This document shows positions 14,195-23,725 of a DNA stretch of 64,000 nt, piece by piece (within the stretch, counting starts at the first letter, position 1; each line of letters opens with the position of its first letter). The position numbers were made by a program, and so were the translations under genes. The stretch comes from PLanc-01 sp034678485 (GTDB lineage: Bacteria > Planctomycetota > Phycisphaerae > Sedimentisphaerales > Anaerobacaceae): assembly GCA_034678485.1 (NCBI GenBank), contig JAXDBU010000101.1, positions 1-64,000 of the forward strand, given 5' to 3'. The notes below the pieces were generated by a model, which was not told the DNA's origin, ran no database searches, and was given only the letters and a program-made list of their open reading frames with translations.

Positions 14195-15400
14195 ATGGCC
14201 ACAGCGCGAGGCAGACTGCATATTGGCTTGACCGAGGCCGGTCGGGTGATCCTTCGCGGGACCGGCTTCGTGGTTCTGGCAAGCCTGGTAGTCCCTTCTT
14301 TCGGCGTCCTTGCGATCCTGGCGTCGGTTGCCCTTGTGGCATTGGTGGTGGGCCTGGTTGTGCGGCCGCGAATCGAGATCAGCGGCAACCTGCCCGACCG
14401 AGTCATCACCGGCCAGGTTACGCCCCTGAAGTACATCCTCAGAAATACCGGGCGTCTCGCGACCTATAATCTCTCGGTTCATTTCCACACGTTGCCCGAC
14501 GCAATCGAGGAGGTGGGCGGCGTCCCGGTGCTTCCGCGACTGGGCCCCGGCGAGTCGGTCGAGGTCGACGTCACGATCCGACCCAGACGCCGGGGCAGCC
14601 ATCGGATCGGCGTGCCGGTGTGCGAATCGACGTTTCCATTCAACCTGTTTCGCATTGGCACGGTCCGGCGTCAGCAGGAGACGCTGCTCGTCTTGCCGGC
14701 TTTCTCATGGCTGCAGATTCCCATGCAGTATGCGAGCCGGCGTGTGAATACGAGCAACCTGCGGCCCGCCGGACGTGCCGGAGGCTCGCCGGAATACATC
14801 GGGAGCAGGCCCTTCGCGTCCGGCGATTCGCCGAGGAGGATCGATGTCCGCGCCTGGGCTCGCTTGGCGGCGCCGGCCACCAAGGAATACGACGATGATC
14901 TCGACGACTATGCGGCGTTCGTATTGGACAGCCGCGTTCCTCCGGGCCGGGTGAAGTCGAAATCCGGCGAGATCGAGGAGATCGAAGCGGCCGTCAGCCT
15001 GTGTGCCTCCGTGGCATATACGATCCACCGCCACTGTTTGATCGATCTGCTGTTGGCCGGGGCGGACCTGCACGAGTTCGGAGCATGGCCGAAGGCCGTC
15101 CGTCTGGAGCGAATCCATGAGGTGCTGGCCGGCGTCGAGCCGTCGCCGGAGTATACGATCGATCGGATCGGTCCCTTGCTGGAGGACCGGTTGACGGAGA
15201 TCTCGGAAATCGTGTTCATCGTGCTTCGTTGGGACGACATGTATCGGCGCTTGGTGGAGTGGGCGGACCGGGCGGCCTGCCATACGACGGTGGTCGTGAT
15301 CGGCGAGCCCGACGAGGAGATCCTCGCACAGGAGTGGGCCGGCCAGATCCGCTTCGTGTCGGCTCAAGACGTTCTCGCGGGACGAGTGGAGCAACTGTGA
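14195..15400 (+). CDS. DUF58 protein (MoxR partner)
   Basis: 401 aa. Two hydrophobic segments (about residues 20-55, 'GTGFVVLASLVVPSFGVLAILASVALVALVVGLVV') anchor it in the inner membrane. A beta-rich domain follows, then the DUF58 signature 'EYIGSRPFASGDSPRRIDVRAWARLAAPATKEY' (about 205-240) and a degenerate von Willebrand A-like half ('DDLDDYAAFVLDSRVPP'). DUF58 proteins are obligate neighbours of MoxR ATPases and are thought to be their membrane clients or adaptors. The ATG at 14195 follows AAGGGACG; longer upstream frames were rejected. It overlaps the next gene by four bases (GTGA), which implies coupled translation. Confidence 0.9.
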   Translation: MATARGRLHIGLTEAGRVILRGTGFVVLASLVVPSFGVLAILASVALVALVVGLVVRPRIEISGNLPDRVITGQVTPLKYILRNTGRLATYNLSVHFHTLPDAIEEVGGVPVLPRLGPGESVEVDVTIRPRRRGSHRIGVPVCESTFPFNLFRIGTVRRQQETLLVLPAFSWLQIPMQYASRRVNTSNLRPAGRAGGSPEYIGSRPFASGDSPRRIDVRAWARLAAPATKEYDDDLDDYAAFVLDSRVPPGRVKSKSGEIEEIEAAVSLCASVAYTIHRHCLIDLLLAGADLHEFGAWPKAVRLERIHEVLAGVEPSPEYTIDRIGPLLEDRLTEISEIVFIVLRWDDMYRRLVEWADRAACHTTVVVIGEPDEEILAQEWAGQIRFVSAQDVLAGRVEQL

Positions 15401-17508
15401 CGCTACAGAGGGCCATTGCGGTTGTCATGATCCTGGGCAGCTCACTGCTGATCGCGTGGGTTTCCGGGGACATTGCCTTCCCGGCCATTCTCTGTATGCT
15501 CGGCATGTTGGGCGTGCAAGGGCGGTTCAAATGGGATATCCGCCCGGAGCGGCACTACGTGACGGCGTTGCTGTTGCTGTTGCTGGCGGTCCTGTTCTCG
15601 ATCCACTGTGAATACGCCCACCCGGGGACCGAGCGAATGGCGGCCTTCGCCTGGCAGACGATCGCGCGATATTTCCTGGCGTCCATGATTCTGATTCTGT
15701 TTCTCCGGTCCCGCCGACGGAACAGGGGCCCGGATATCGAGCCGGGGATGGGAGAGGGCGACCGGGCGCCCCTGTCGCCCTCACTGGGTCTGTTCCACCT
15801 GGGCAGCGCCTTGGCCGGCGGACAGGTCCTCCTGCTGGACGACCGGTACGTTGCCTTTCGACTTGTGGAACTGGCAAGCGGAACCCTGAGCGTCCTCTAT
15901 GCCGCGTGCTCCGCGTATTCCTCGCAGGGCCGCGCAGGAGATCTGCGTCGGCCACGTCTTGGGATTGACATCCTGCGCACCGTCCTCCTGATCGCGGCAG
16001 TGAATCTGGGCTGGATCGGTGGTTCCGTGCTGTACAGCCATGTGCAATCCTTCAATCTCCTGCCCAATTGGCTCTCGCGAACCAGCGTGCCTGTGGATTC
16101 GGCCGTCGTCGGGGTCTCCCGCATCGGGTTTACCACGAGCGGCAGACTCTCGAACCTCCTGGCCATCAAGGACGATGCCGATACGGAACCGGTGCTGAAG
16201 ATCACCAGCGATGCCTGCCCCGGCTACTTGCGGGCCATGGCCTTTCTCTCATATCGTCAGTCAGAATGGATGGATGCCTCGCACGGGGAAAATGTCTATC
16301 CGGAGCACAACCGCGTGTTCGGCCGGGTCAACACGTTTCGTCTGGCGAATCGCGAAGCCAATCGAGAGATGACCATTCGACATGAGGACGTTCTGATCGA
16401 TGCCATGTTCATGCCGCTGGGAGCCTGCTTCATTGAGGCGCCCTTTCCCCAGTTGCTCCGCGACGGCGACGACGGCACGATCAAGCCCCTTGAACCACGC
16501 AGCAACCTGACGTACCGTGTTGCCTATACCACCTCATTGAGTGGCAATGCGCCCTCCGCGGACACAGTACGCCGGATGCTCAGTTTGCCGCCGCAGCTCG
16601 ATTCGGCCATACGCCAGCTTGCCAGCAGGATCTTCCGGGGCTGCCACACGACCACGCAGAAGATCGATGCGATCACGCGGTACTTCCAGACGAACTACAC
16701 CTATTCGCTCGGCGTCGAATCGCCGATTGACCAGGATAGCCTGACGTACTTCCTTCTGAAGGCTTCTTCCGGCTATTGCGAGTACTTCGCCTCGGGGGCC
16801 GCGATCCTCCTGCGCCTCGTGCAAGTTCCTACCCGGTACGTCACCGGTTTTCTCGTAACCGAACGGGGCGAGGATGGCGAATCCTGGGTCGCGCGGAACA
16901 TGGACGCACATGCCTGGGTCGAGGCGTGGGACCAGGAGAACAACACCTGGGCGATTGTCGAGGCCACCGCCCAGGAGGATCTGGCGGACAATTCGCTTCT
17001 GAGTCCGTCGCTGGAGGATGGACGAGGCAGTCGTGCGATTCTGGCCCGGTTCATTCAGGCGGTGTACGACTACGGCTTGCTTGGCGTTCTCGGCTGGTTC
17101 TTCGAAGTCTACAGCCTCCAGACTGCTATCACGGCATCGCTTGCGTTCTTCGCCGCGGCGGTTTCCTTGGCCCTGTTGCGTCGTCAACGACGTTTGCGTC
17201 GGTCCAGGGTCGGAAGAGCCGCCCGGAGCCCGGAGTTGCGGGCCTTGCACAAGATACTGGCGACCATGGATCGCAAGGTCAAGTCCTCGGGCGCCCGCCG
17301 GGGCCCCCAGGAGACGCTGCACGTCTTCGCGGACCGGATTCGTCGCTCATCCGTCGTCCCTCGGGTTTCGTTGACAGATTTGAACGACGATCGCAGCTTC
17401 GCCGACTGGTACCTCCAGTACGCAAGCCTTCGCTATTGTGGCACGATCACGCCGGAGCGTCTCGACGATTTGCTCCGCCATGCCCAGCAACTGCGGCGTA
17501 CGTCGTAG
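15397..17508 (+). CDS. TgpA-like membrane transglutaminase-domain protein
   Basis: 703 aa. The start is the GTG at 15397, overlapping the DUF58 stop. The N-terminal third has about six transmembrane segments, then an extracytoplasmic domain with a transglutaminase-like core. Cys461 in 'SSGYCEYFASGAAILLRL', His505 in 'NMDAHAWVEAW' and Glu522 in 'WAIVEATAQ' align with the Cys-His-Asp triad. The acidic residue is Glu instead of the usual Asp ('DPTA'). A further TM (about 565-590) and a cytosolic tail that ends near 'RYCGTITPERLDDLLRHAQQL' follow, as in the TgpA/DUF4129 group. It completes the MoxR-DUF58-transglutaminase operon. Function in envelope homeostasis is inferred from that pairing. Confidence 0.88.
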   Translation: MTLQRAIAVVMILGSSLLIAWVSGDIAFPAILCMLGMLGVQGRFKWDIRPERHYVTALLLLLLAVLFSIHCEYAHPGTERMAAFAWQTIARYFLASMILILFLRSRRRNRGPDIEPGMGEGDRAPLSPSLGLFHLGSALAGGQVLLLDDRYVAFRLVELASGTLSVLYAACSAYSSQGRAGDLRRPRLGIDILRTVLLIAAVNLGWIGGSVLYSHVQSFNLLPNWLSRTSVPVDSAVVGVSRIGFTTSGRLSNLLAIKDDADTEPVLKITSDACPGYLRAMAFLSYRQSEWMDASHGENVYPEHNRVFGRVNTFRLANREANREMTIRHEDVLIDAMFMPLGACFIEAPFPQLLRDGDDGTIKPLEPRSNLTYRVAYTTSLSGNAPSADTVRRMLSLPPQLDSAIRQLASRIFRGCHTTTQKIDAITRYFQTNYTYSLGVESPIDQDSLTYFLLKASSGYCEYFASGAAILLRLVQVPTRYVTGFLVTERGEDGESWVARNMDAHAWVEAWDQENNTWAIVEATAQEDLADNSLLSPSLEDGRGSRAILARFIQAVYDYGLLGVLGWFFEVYSLQTAITASLAFFAAAVSLALLRRQRRLRRSRVGRAARSPELRALHKILATMDRKVKSSGARRGPQETLHVFADRIRRSSVVPRVSLTDLNDDRSFADWYLQYASLRYCGTITPERLDDLLRHAQQLRRTS

Positions 17509-17647
17509 CGCCGTATACGCAGCCAAGTCCTTTTCCCTGGAATAATTTCTTCGTTTCGTTCGTCGTCTTACATAAGCTCGGTTGGAGTCTGTCCGTGACT
17601 GCGCGGCTACTCCGGTTAAAAGGAAGAAGGCCGGAGCGAATTTGGGA

Positions 17648-17676
17648 TTTACGAGCCGCGGTCGGGGGTTTACTAT
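17648..17676 (+). promoter_or_regulatory. Possible promoter of the RND efflux operon
   Basis: TTTACG (17648-17653), 17-base spacer, TACTAT (17671-17676), about 80 bases before the adaptor start. The -35 box is weak. Confidence 0.35.
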
Positions 17677-17756
17677 TGGGCGGCCTGTCTGTGGCCAAGC
17701 CAAGCAGTAGATCGTCGGCTCACATGGTGAATCCGAAGGGATGGTTGGAAAGACAG

Positions 17757-19010
17757 ATGAAGAAACTGGTCGTGGGGGTCGTCGTCGTCGTGGTTGTCGG
17801 GGTCGTCGTCTGGCAGGCATATGAGCGGATTCTGGCCGCCGGCGTGCAAAAGGGGGCGCAACGCACGGGCGGTCCCGTGGCCGTCGAAACGCAGCCGGTC
17901 CGCAGGGGGGGGATCCGCGACATCGGCGTCTTCACCGGCTCGCTGACCCCGAAATCGCAGTTCGTCGTCGCGCCGAAAGTTACCGGCTGGCTCCAGGAGC
18001 TGCTCGTCGATATCGGCGACAGCGTCAGCCGCAACCAGGTTGTCGCGGTGCTCGACGACGAGCAGTTCGCACGTCAGGTCGAGCAGGCGACCGCGGAACT
18101 CCAGGTGGCCAAGGCCAACGTCGAGAACTCGACGAGCGACCTGGATCTGGCCAAGCGAGAGTATGAGCGAGTCACAGCCCTTCGCGAGAAGCAGATTGCC
18201 TCCGCGGCCGAACTCGATACGGTCTCGGCCGCGTACAGTGCCGCCCAGACGCAGTTGAAGGTCGCCCAGGCCCAGGCGGAGCAGAAGGAGGCCGCGTTGA
18301 AAGTGGCCGAGCTGCAACTGTCCTATACGAAGGTCCGCGCGTTCTGGGAGGGCGGCGATCCGAACCGCGTCGTCGGCGAGCGGTTCGTCGATGAGGGCGC
18401 GCTCGTCTCGGTCAATCAGCAGATCGTATCCATTCTCGAGAACAATCCGCTGACGGCGGTGGTCTTCGTGATCGAGCGGGACTATCCCAAGATGAGCATC
18501 GGGCAGGAGGCGGCGGTCACCACGGACGCCTACCCCGGCAAGCTGTTCACGGGCGTCATCCGGCGGATCGCGCCGCTCCTGAAGGAGAGCTCTCGCCAGG
18601 CCCGCGTGGAGATCGAGATCCCCAACGCGGACCAGCTGCTCAAGCCCGGCATGTTCGTGCGGGCGCAGGTGGAGTTCGCCAGCCATGCCGAGGTGACGCT
18701 CGTCCCGATCACTGCTCTAGTGCGGCGCGACGGCAAACAGGGGGTCTTCGTGGTGGAGAAGTCGGCGGCCGAGGGATCGCCGCCTGGTGCGCCCGCCTTC
18801 CTGGCTCGCTTCATGCCGGTGACCACCGGCATCGTCAGCGGCGAGATGGCGGAAGTCGTCCAGCCAGCGATCTCGGGCGCGGTCGTGACGCTCGGGAACC
18901 ACCTGCTGGAGGACGGATCGAGGGTGATCCTGCCGGCATCGTCGCCCGCAGACAAGCAGGGGACCCCGGCCTCCGCCAGCGGCGAAGCGAAGCGTGAGGG
19001 CTCGCAATGA
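17757..19010 (+). CDS. RND efflux periplasmic adaptor (HlyD/AcrA-type)
   Basis: 417 aa membrane-fusion protein that links an inner-membrane RND pump to an outer-membrane channel. The N-terminal anchor is 'KKLVVGVVVVVVVGVVVW'. A first biotinyl-lipoyl half ('VTGWLQELLVDIGDSVSRNQVVAVLDDEQF', about 65-95) leads into an alpha hairpin coiled coil (about 95-180) rich in Ala/Glu/Gln, the second lipoyl half ('VGERFVDEGALVSVNQQIVSI') and the beta-barrel domain. The C-terminus 'GTPASASGEAKREGSQ' is low complexity. The ATG at 17757 is preceded by GGAAAGA; another at 17724 would add 11 residues. It overlaps the permease start (ATGA). Confidence 0.92.
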   Translation: MKKLVVGVVVVVVVGVVVWQAYERILAAGVQKGAQRTGGPVAVETQPVRRGGIRDIGVFTGSLTPKSQFVVAPKVTGWLQELLVDIGDSVSRNQVVAVLDDEQFARQVEQATAELQVAKANVENSTSDLDLAKREYERVTALREKQIASAAELDTVSAAYSAAQTQLKVAQAQAEQKEAALKVAELQLSYTKVRAFWEGGDPNRVVGERFVDEGALVSVNQQIVSILENNPLTAVVFVIERDYPKMSIGQEAAVTTDAYPGKLFTGVIRRIAPLLKESSRQARVEIEIPNADQLLKPGMFVRAQVEFASHAEVTLVPITALVRRDGKQGVFVVEKSAAEGSPPGAPAFLARFMPVTTGIVSGEMAEVVQPAISGAVVTLGNHLLEDGSRVILPASSPADKQGTPASASGEAKREGSQ

Positions 19011-22000
19011 AGATCTCACAGTTCTCCGTTCGCCGCCCGATCTTCACAATCATGGTGGTCCTGATGGTCCTCGTGCTCGGCGGAGTCTCCCTGTTCCGGT
19101 TGCCCATCGACCTGATGCCCGACATCTCGTACCCGACGATTAGCGTCTCGTGCGACTACGAGAACGCCGGGCCGGAGGAGATCGAGGAGCTGATTACGCG
19201 GCCCATCGAGGAAGCGATGAGCGCCGTGCCCGGCGTAGAGGAACTCACCTCCACTTCCGTTGAGGGACGCGCCAACGTGCGGGTGACCTTCTCGTGGGGG
19301 ACCGATCTGGACACGGCCGCGAACGACATCCGTGACCGCCTGGACCGCGTGATGCGGCGCCTGCCCGAAGAAGCCGACAGACCCACGGTGCGGAAATTCG
19401 ATCTGGCCAGTTTCCCCATTCTCCACCTGGGCGCCTCCAGTCGACTCGATCCCGTGCAGACCCGGTTGATTCTGGAAGACCAGGTGAAATACCGGCTCGA
19501 ACGTGTTCCCGGTGTGGCGGCGTTGGACATCTACGGTGGCCTCGAACGCGAGATTCACGTCAGTCTCGACCCCGCCAAGATCAACGCGTTGGCGATTCCG
19601 CTCGATCAGATCATCTCGCAGGTCAAAGAAGGCAATGTGAACATCCCCGCCGGCACCATCGAGAAGGGCAACTTCGAGATTACGATCCGCACGCCCGGCG
19701 AGTACACGGACCTGCGTCAACTGCAGGATACGGTCATCGCGGTCCGCCAGGGCGTCCCCATTCAACTCAAGGAAATCGCCCGGGTCGAGGATTCCTGGAC
19801 CAAGATCACGCGAATCGTGCGGGTCAACGGCGAGACGGGAATCCGGATGGCCGTGAGCAAGCAGTCGGGCAAGAACACGGTCGATGTGGCCCGCGGCGTC
19901 CTGGAAGAGCTCGAACGGGTGAACGCCGACATTCCCCAAATCCGCATTATCCCGATCATCGACACGTCGGACTACATCAAGCGGTCGATCCAGAACGTCG
20001 GTAGTTCCGCCATCACCGGCGGCCTGCTGGCTGTCGGGATTCTGCTGCTGTTCCTCCGCAACATCCGAAGCACCGTGATCATCGCGACCGCGATCCCCGT
20101 CTCGATCATCGCGACGTTCGCTCTGCTGTACTTCAGCAATCTGACGTTGAACATCATGACGCTGGGCGGCCTGGCGTTGGGGATCGGCATGCTGGTGGAC
20201 AACGCGATCGTGGTGCTGGAGAACATCTATCGTATCCACGAGGGAGGCGAGTCGATCAAGCTGGCCGCCGTCGACGGCGCCGACGAAGTCTCGGCTGCCG
20301 TGATGGCGAGCACGGTGACGACTCTTGTGGTGTTCCTGCCGCTCGTGTTCATGCGGGGCATGTCCGGCGTCATGTTCAAGCAGCTTTCCATCGTCGTAAC
20401 CTTCTCGCTGATGTGTTCCCTGGCGGTAGCGCTGACGCTCGTGCCGATGCTCAGCGCGAAGATCCTCTCTCGCGGTTCGTGGGACGCCACGGGCCGGCGG
20501 AACCTCAACCGCCGTGTATACGAGGCCACGGGACGGCTTCTGGCGGGCCTGGAGAACGGCTACAAGAGCGTCCTTCATGTCGCGATGAATCACCGGATTT
20601 TCGTCGTGGTCGCTGCGACCGCGATGCTCGCCGCGTGCCTGCTGCTCGTGCCGTTCATCGGCGCTGAATTGATGCCGGCCTCGGACGAGGGCGAGGCCCG
20701 CGTGGACGTCGAGATGGAAGTGGGCACGCGATTGGAACTGCTCGACAGCAAGTTCAAGATCATCGAGCAGATCGTCAACGCGAATGTGCCCGAAATTCGC
20801 AACGTCGTGACGAACGTCGGGGGGGCCCGATGGTATGGCGGCGGCGGCCACACCGGCGATATTCGCATCGCGCTCGTGCCGCAATCCCAGCGGACGCGGT
20901 CCAGCCAGCAGATCGCCGACGATCTGCGCAATAAGCTTGGCGGCATCCCCGGCACGACCGTGCGGACCCGGGCCGGTCAGGGCCTGTTTGTCATGCGGAT
21001 GGGGACCACCGAGGCCAACAAGGCGGTCGTCGAGATCCGGGGCCACGACTTCCAGACCGCCGATCGGCTCGCCTCGCGGGTCCAGGAGATCGTGGACGCC
21101 ATCGCGGGCGTCGCCGATACGCAGCTCAGTCGGGACCCGGGCGGTCCCGAGGAACTCATCGTGATCGACCGCCAGAAGGCGGCGGACATGCACCTGACCG
21201 TCTCCAATATCGCCAACGCCCTCCAGACGATCCTCTCCGGCTCCGAGGCCGGCTACTACCGCCAAGGGGGCGACGAGTTCACGATCCTCGTGAAGCTCCG
21301 CGACGCGGAAAAGTCCGACCTGCGGGACGTCCTGGACCTGACGCTCACGAACTCCAACGGCGATCCGGTCGTCCTGCGAAATGTTGTGGACACGGTCCCG
21401 CGAAGCGGACCGGTGCTGGTCGAGCGGAAGGACCAGGAGCGAATCATCACGGTCACCGCTGAAATCAGCGGCAGGGACATGGGCTCGGTCATCGCGGATA
21501 TCCAGGACAAACTGCGGTCGGTGCCGGTGCCGTCAGGTTTCAGCATCGGCTACGGCGGCGACTACGAGGAGCAGCAGAAGTCGTTCCGCGAATTGTCCTT
21601 CAGTTGCGTCCTGGCCCTGCTGCTGGTCTACATGGTCATGGCCTGCCAGTACGAATCGCTGCGGGACCCGTTCGTCGTCATGTTCTCGGTGCCGCTGGCG
21701 GCCATCGGCGTGATCCTGATGCTCTTTTTCACCGGGACGACGTTCAATATCCAGTCCTTCATCGGGTGCATCATGCTGGGCGGCATCGTGGTCAACAACG
21801 CGATTCTGCTGGTCGATCACACGAATCTACTGCGCCGTCGGGACGGCGTGCCGATCCGCGAGGCGATTGAGGAGGCCGGACGCAGGCGATTGCGGCCGAT
21901 CCTCATGACCGCTCTGACCACGATCCTCGGCCTGGTCCCGCTGGCGCTGGGACTGGGCGAGGGCGGCGAGGCCCAGGCGCCGATGGCCCGCGCGGTGATC

Positions 22001-22129
22001 GGCGGGCTGGTTAGTTCGACCCTGATCACCCTCGTCTTCGTGCCCGTCGTGTACTCGCTCTTCGAGCGACACGCCTGGCGGACGGAGACCCGCGGCCGGG
22101 CTGCCGGCAAAACCGTTTCCAATGTGTAG
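19007..22129 (+). CDS. RND-family inner-membrane efflux permease
   Basis: 1040 aa, the usual length for AcrB/MdtB-type pumps. The N-terminus 'SVRRPIFTIMVVLMVLVLGGVSLFRLPIDLMPDISYPTI' and the TM4 motif 'GLALGIGMLVDNAIVVLENIYR', with the conserved proton-relay aspartate, are diagnostic. A second internal repeat ends in 'GGIVVNNAILLVDHTNLLRR' and 'RPILMTALTTILGLVPLALGLGEG'. It is driven by the proton motive force and would export hydrophobic or amphiphilic compounds, or possibly lipid or glycan intermediates. The start overlaps the adaptor stop by four bases, and the TolC-like gene follows after 6 bases, so all three are one operon. Confidence 0.95.
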   Translation: MKISQFSVRRPIFTIMVVLMVLVLGGVSLFRLPIDLMPDISYPTISVSCDYENAGPEEIEELITRPIEEAMSAVPGVEELTSTSVEGRANVRVTFSWGTDLDTAANDIRDRLDRVMRRLPEEADRPTVRKFDLASFPILHLGASSRLDPVQTRLILEDQVKYRLERVPGVAALDIYGGLEREIHVSLDPAKINALAIPLDQIISQVKEGNVNIPAGTIEKGNFEITIRTPGEYTDLRQLQDTVIAVRQGVPIQLKEIARVEDSWTKITRIVRVNGETGIRMAVSKQSGKNTVDVARGVLEELERVNADIPQIRIIPIIDTSDYIKRSIQNVGSSAITGGLLAVGILLLFLRNIRSTVIIATAIPVSIIATFALLYFSNLTLNIMTLGGLALGIGMLVDNAIVVLENIYRIHEGGESIKLAAVDGADEVSAAVMASTVTTLVVFLPLVFMRGMSGVMFKQLSIVVTFSLMCSLAVALTLVPMLSAKILSRGSWDATGRRNLNRRVYEATGRLLAGLENGYKSVLHVAMNHRIFVVVAATAMLAACLLLVPFIGAELMPASDEGEARVDVEMEVGTRLELLDSKFKIIEQIVNANVPEIRNVVTNVGGARWYGGGGHTGDIRIALVPQSQRTRSSQQIADDLRNKLGGIPGTTVRTRAGQGLFVMRMGTTEANKAVVEIRGHDFQTADRLASRVQEIVDAIAGVADTQLSRDPGGPEELIVIDRQKAADMHLTVSNIANALQTILSGSEAGYYRQGGDEFTILVKLRDAEKSDLRDVLDLTLTNSNGDPVVLRNVVDTVPRSGPVLVERKDQERIITVTAEISGRDMGSVIADIQDKLRSVPVPSGFSIGYGGDYEEQQKSFRELSFSCVLALLLVYMVMACQYESLRDPFVVMFSVPLAAIGVILMLFFTGTTFNIQSFIGCIMLGGIVVNNAILLVDHTNLLRRRDGVPIREAIEEAGRRRLRPILMTALTTILGLVPLALGLGEGGEAQAPMARAVIGGLVSSTLITLVFVPVVYSLFERHAWRTETRGRAAGKTVSNV

Positions 22130-22135
22130 TTTGTG

Positions 22136-23701
22136 ATGGCGTTTATGACTGAGAAATGGAAGGAACGGGCGAAAGCGGCAGGGTGTGCGACGCGCACCCT
22201 CTTTCTTGCCTCCCTGGCGGCGGTGTGCATGGCGCGCCCCGCAGACGCCGCCGGCGGTCAGGAGACCGCGTCGTTGAAGATCGATGTCGAGCGGGCCATC
22301 ATGCTGGCCATGGAGAACAACAGATCGCTCATCGTTCAGAGGATGACTCCCGACATCGTCCGGACGGCCGAGGACGAGGAGCGGGCGGTCTTCGATCCCA
22401 CACTGGCCGGTCAGGCGTCCCAGAAGCGGACTGTGGCAGACAGGCTCTCCCGTGCCGGTTCCGGCATCGAGAGTTCCATCGCGGACACCGCCACGGGGAC
22501 GATTTCGCTGGACAAGCTGTTTTCCACCGGCACCGCCGTAGGATTGAATGCCAGCAGCAGCTACACGGATTCATCGCTGTATAGCGATACGTTCGTCGGC
22601 GACCGGTTGGGCGTCTCGGTCACCCAGGCGCTGCTTCAGGGCAGAAGTGTCCGCGCAAACCGGGCGCGCATCGACCAGGCCGGGATCGACACCCAGATCT
22701 CCGAGTACGAGCTGCGCGGATTCACGGAGGTGCTCGTGCAGGCCGTCGAGGGGGGATTCTGGGACTATGCCCTGGCCAAAAGGCAGATCGAGATTTACAC
22801 CAACTCGCTGACCCTCGCCCAGCAGCAGATGGATGAGGCCCAGGAGCGGATCAAGATCGGCGCTCTTGCGGAGACGGAGCTGGCAGCCGCCAAGGCGGAG
22901 GTCGCATCGCGGCGGGAGAATCTCATCAATGCACGCGCCAACGTGACTACGAGGCGGCTGAACCTCCTGCGCATGTTGAACCCTTCGGAGGTCATCAATT
23001 GGGACGCCGACATCGTTCTCGCATACGAAACCACGCTGCCGGATGTCCCCCTCGATCCCGTGGAGGCGCACGTGCAGGTGGCCCTCAAGATGCGTTCCGA
23101 TCTGAATCAGGCTCGCCTGCTGATCCAGCGGGGCGCGTTGGATGTTGTGCGGACCCGCAATGGCCTGCTGCCAGTGCTGGATGCCTTCGTCACCTATGGC
23201 AAAACGAGCTATGCGAGAACCTTCGCCGATGCGATCGACGAACTGGACGGCGTCAGCTATGACGTCGAAGCGGGTCTGACCTTCCTCTATCCGGTGCGGA
23301 ATCGCGCCGCGCGGGCGCAGCACACGCGGGCCGTCATCTCGAAACAGCAGTCGATCAAGGCCCTGGAGAACCTCGTACACCTTGCGCAAGTAGACGTCCG
23401 TTCGGCGTACGTGGAGGTGGGCCGGACGCGTGAGCAGATCACAGCCACCGCCGCCACGCGCGAGTCTCAGGAGGAGAAGCTCCGTGTCGAGACGGAAAAG
23501 TTCCGTGTCGGCAAGTCCACGTCGCTGCTGGTCGCCCAGGCCCAGCGTGATCTCGTCAGCAGCCAGATTGCCGAGGTCCAGGCGATTGTCAACTACTTCA
23601 AGGCCCTGGTTTCGCTGTATCGGCTCGAGGGCTCGCTGCTCCAGCGTCGCGGGATCACAGCTCCCGGCGCCGAGCTCATCGAACTCGACAAAGGCAAATG
23701 A
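22136..23701 (+). CDS. TolC-family outer-membrane efflux channel
   Basis: 521 aa with a signal peptide after a charged start ('RTLFLASLAAVCMARPADAAGG'). Two OEP-type repeats made of long amphipathic helices and short beta segments are visible. 'LNASSSYTDSSLYSDTFVGDRLGVSVTQALLQG' is the first strand pair, and 'QRDLVSSQIAEVQAIVNYFKALVSLYRLEGSLLQRRGI' is the typical C-terminal helix. It forms the outer channel of the RND system. Several in-frame starts exist (GTG 22133, ATG 22136, ATG 22145) and none has a clear ribosome site, so the exact N-terminus is uncertain by a few residues. Translation may be coupled to the permease, which stops 6 bases before. Confidence 0.9.
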   Translation: MAFMTEKWKERAKAAGCATRTLFLASLAAVCMARPADAAGGQETASLKIDVERAIMLAMENNRSLIVQRMTPDIVRTAEDEERAVFDPTLAGQASQKRTVADRLSRAGSGIESSIADTATGTISLDKLFSTGTAVGLNASSSYTDSSLYSDTFVGDRLGVSVTQALLQGRSVRANRARIDQAGIDTQISEYELRGFTEVLVQAVEGGFWDYALAKRQIEIYTNSLTLAQQQMDEAQERIKIGALAETELAAAKAEVASRRENLINARANVTTRRLNLLRMLNPSEVINWDADIVLAYETTLPDVPLDPVEAHVQVALKMRSDLNQARLLIQRGALDVVRTRNGLLPVLDAFVTYGKTSYARTFADAIDELDGVSYDVEAGLTFLYPVRNRAARAQHTRAVISKQQSIKALENLVHLAQVDVRSAYVEVGRTREQITATAATRESQEEKLRVETEKFRVGKSTSLLVAQAQRDLVSSQIAEVQAIVNYFKALVSLYRLEGSLLQRRGITAPGAELIELDKGK

Positions 23702-23725
23702 TCTGCCCGCGCAGAGGAGGACACC

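Noticed and set aside
19016..21265. 749-aa minus-strand frame opposite the RND permease
   Set aside because: Antisense shadow of a strongly conserved permease; no independent support.
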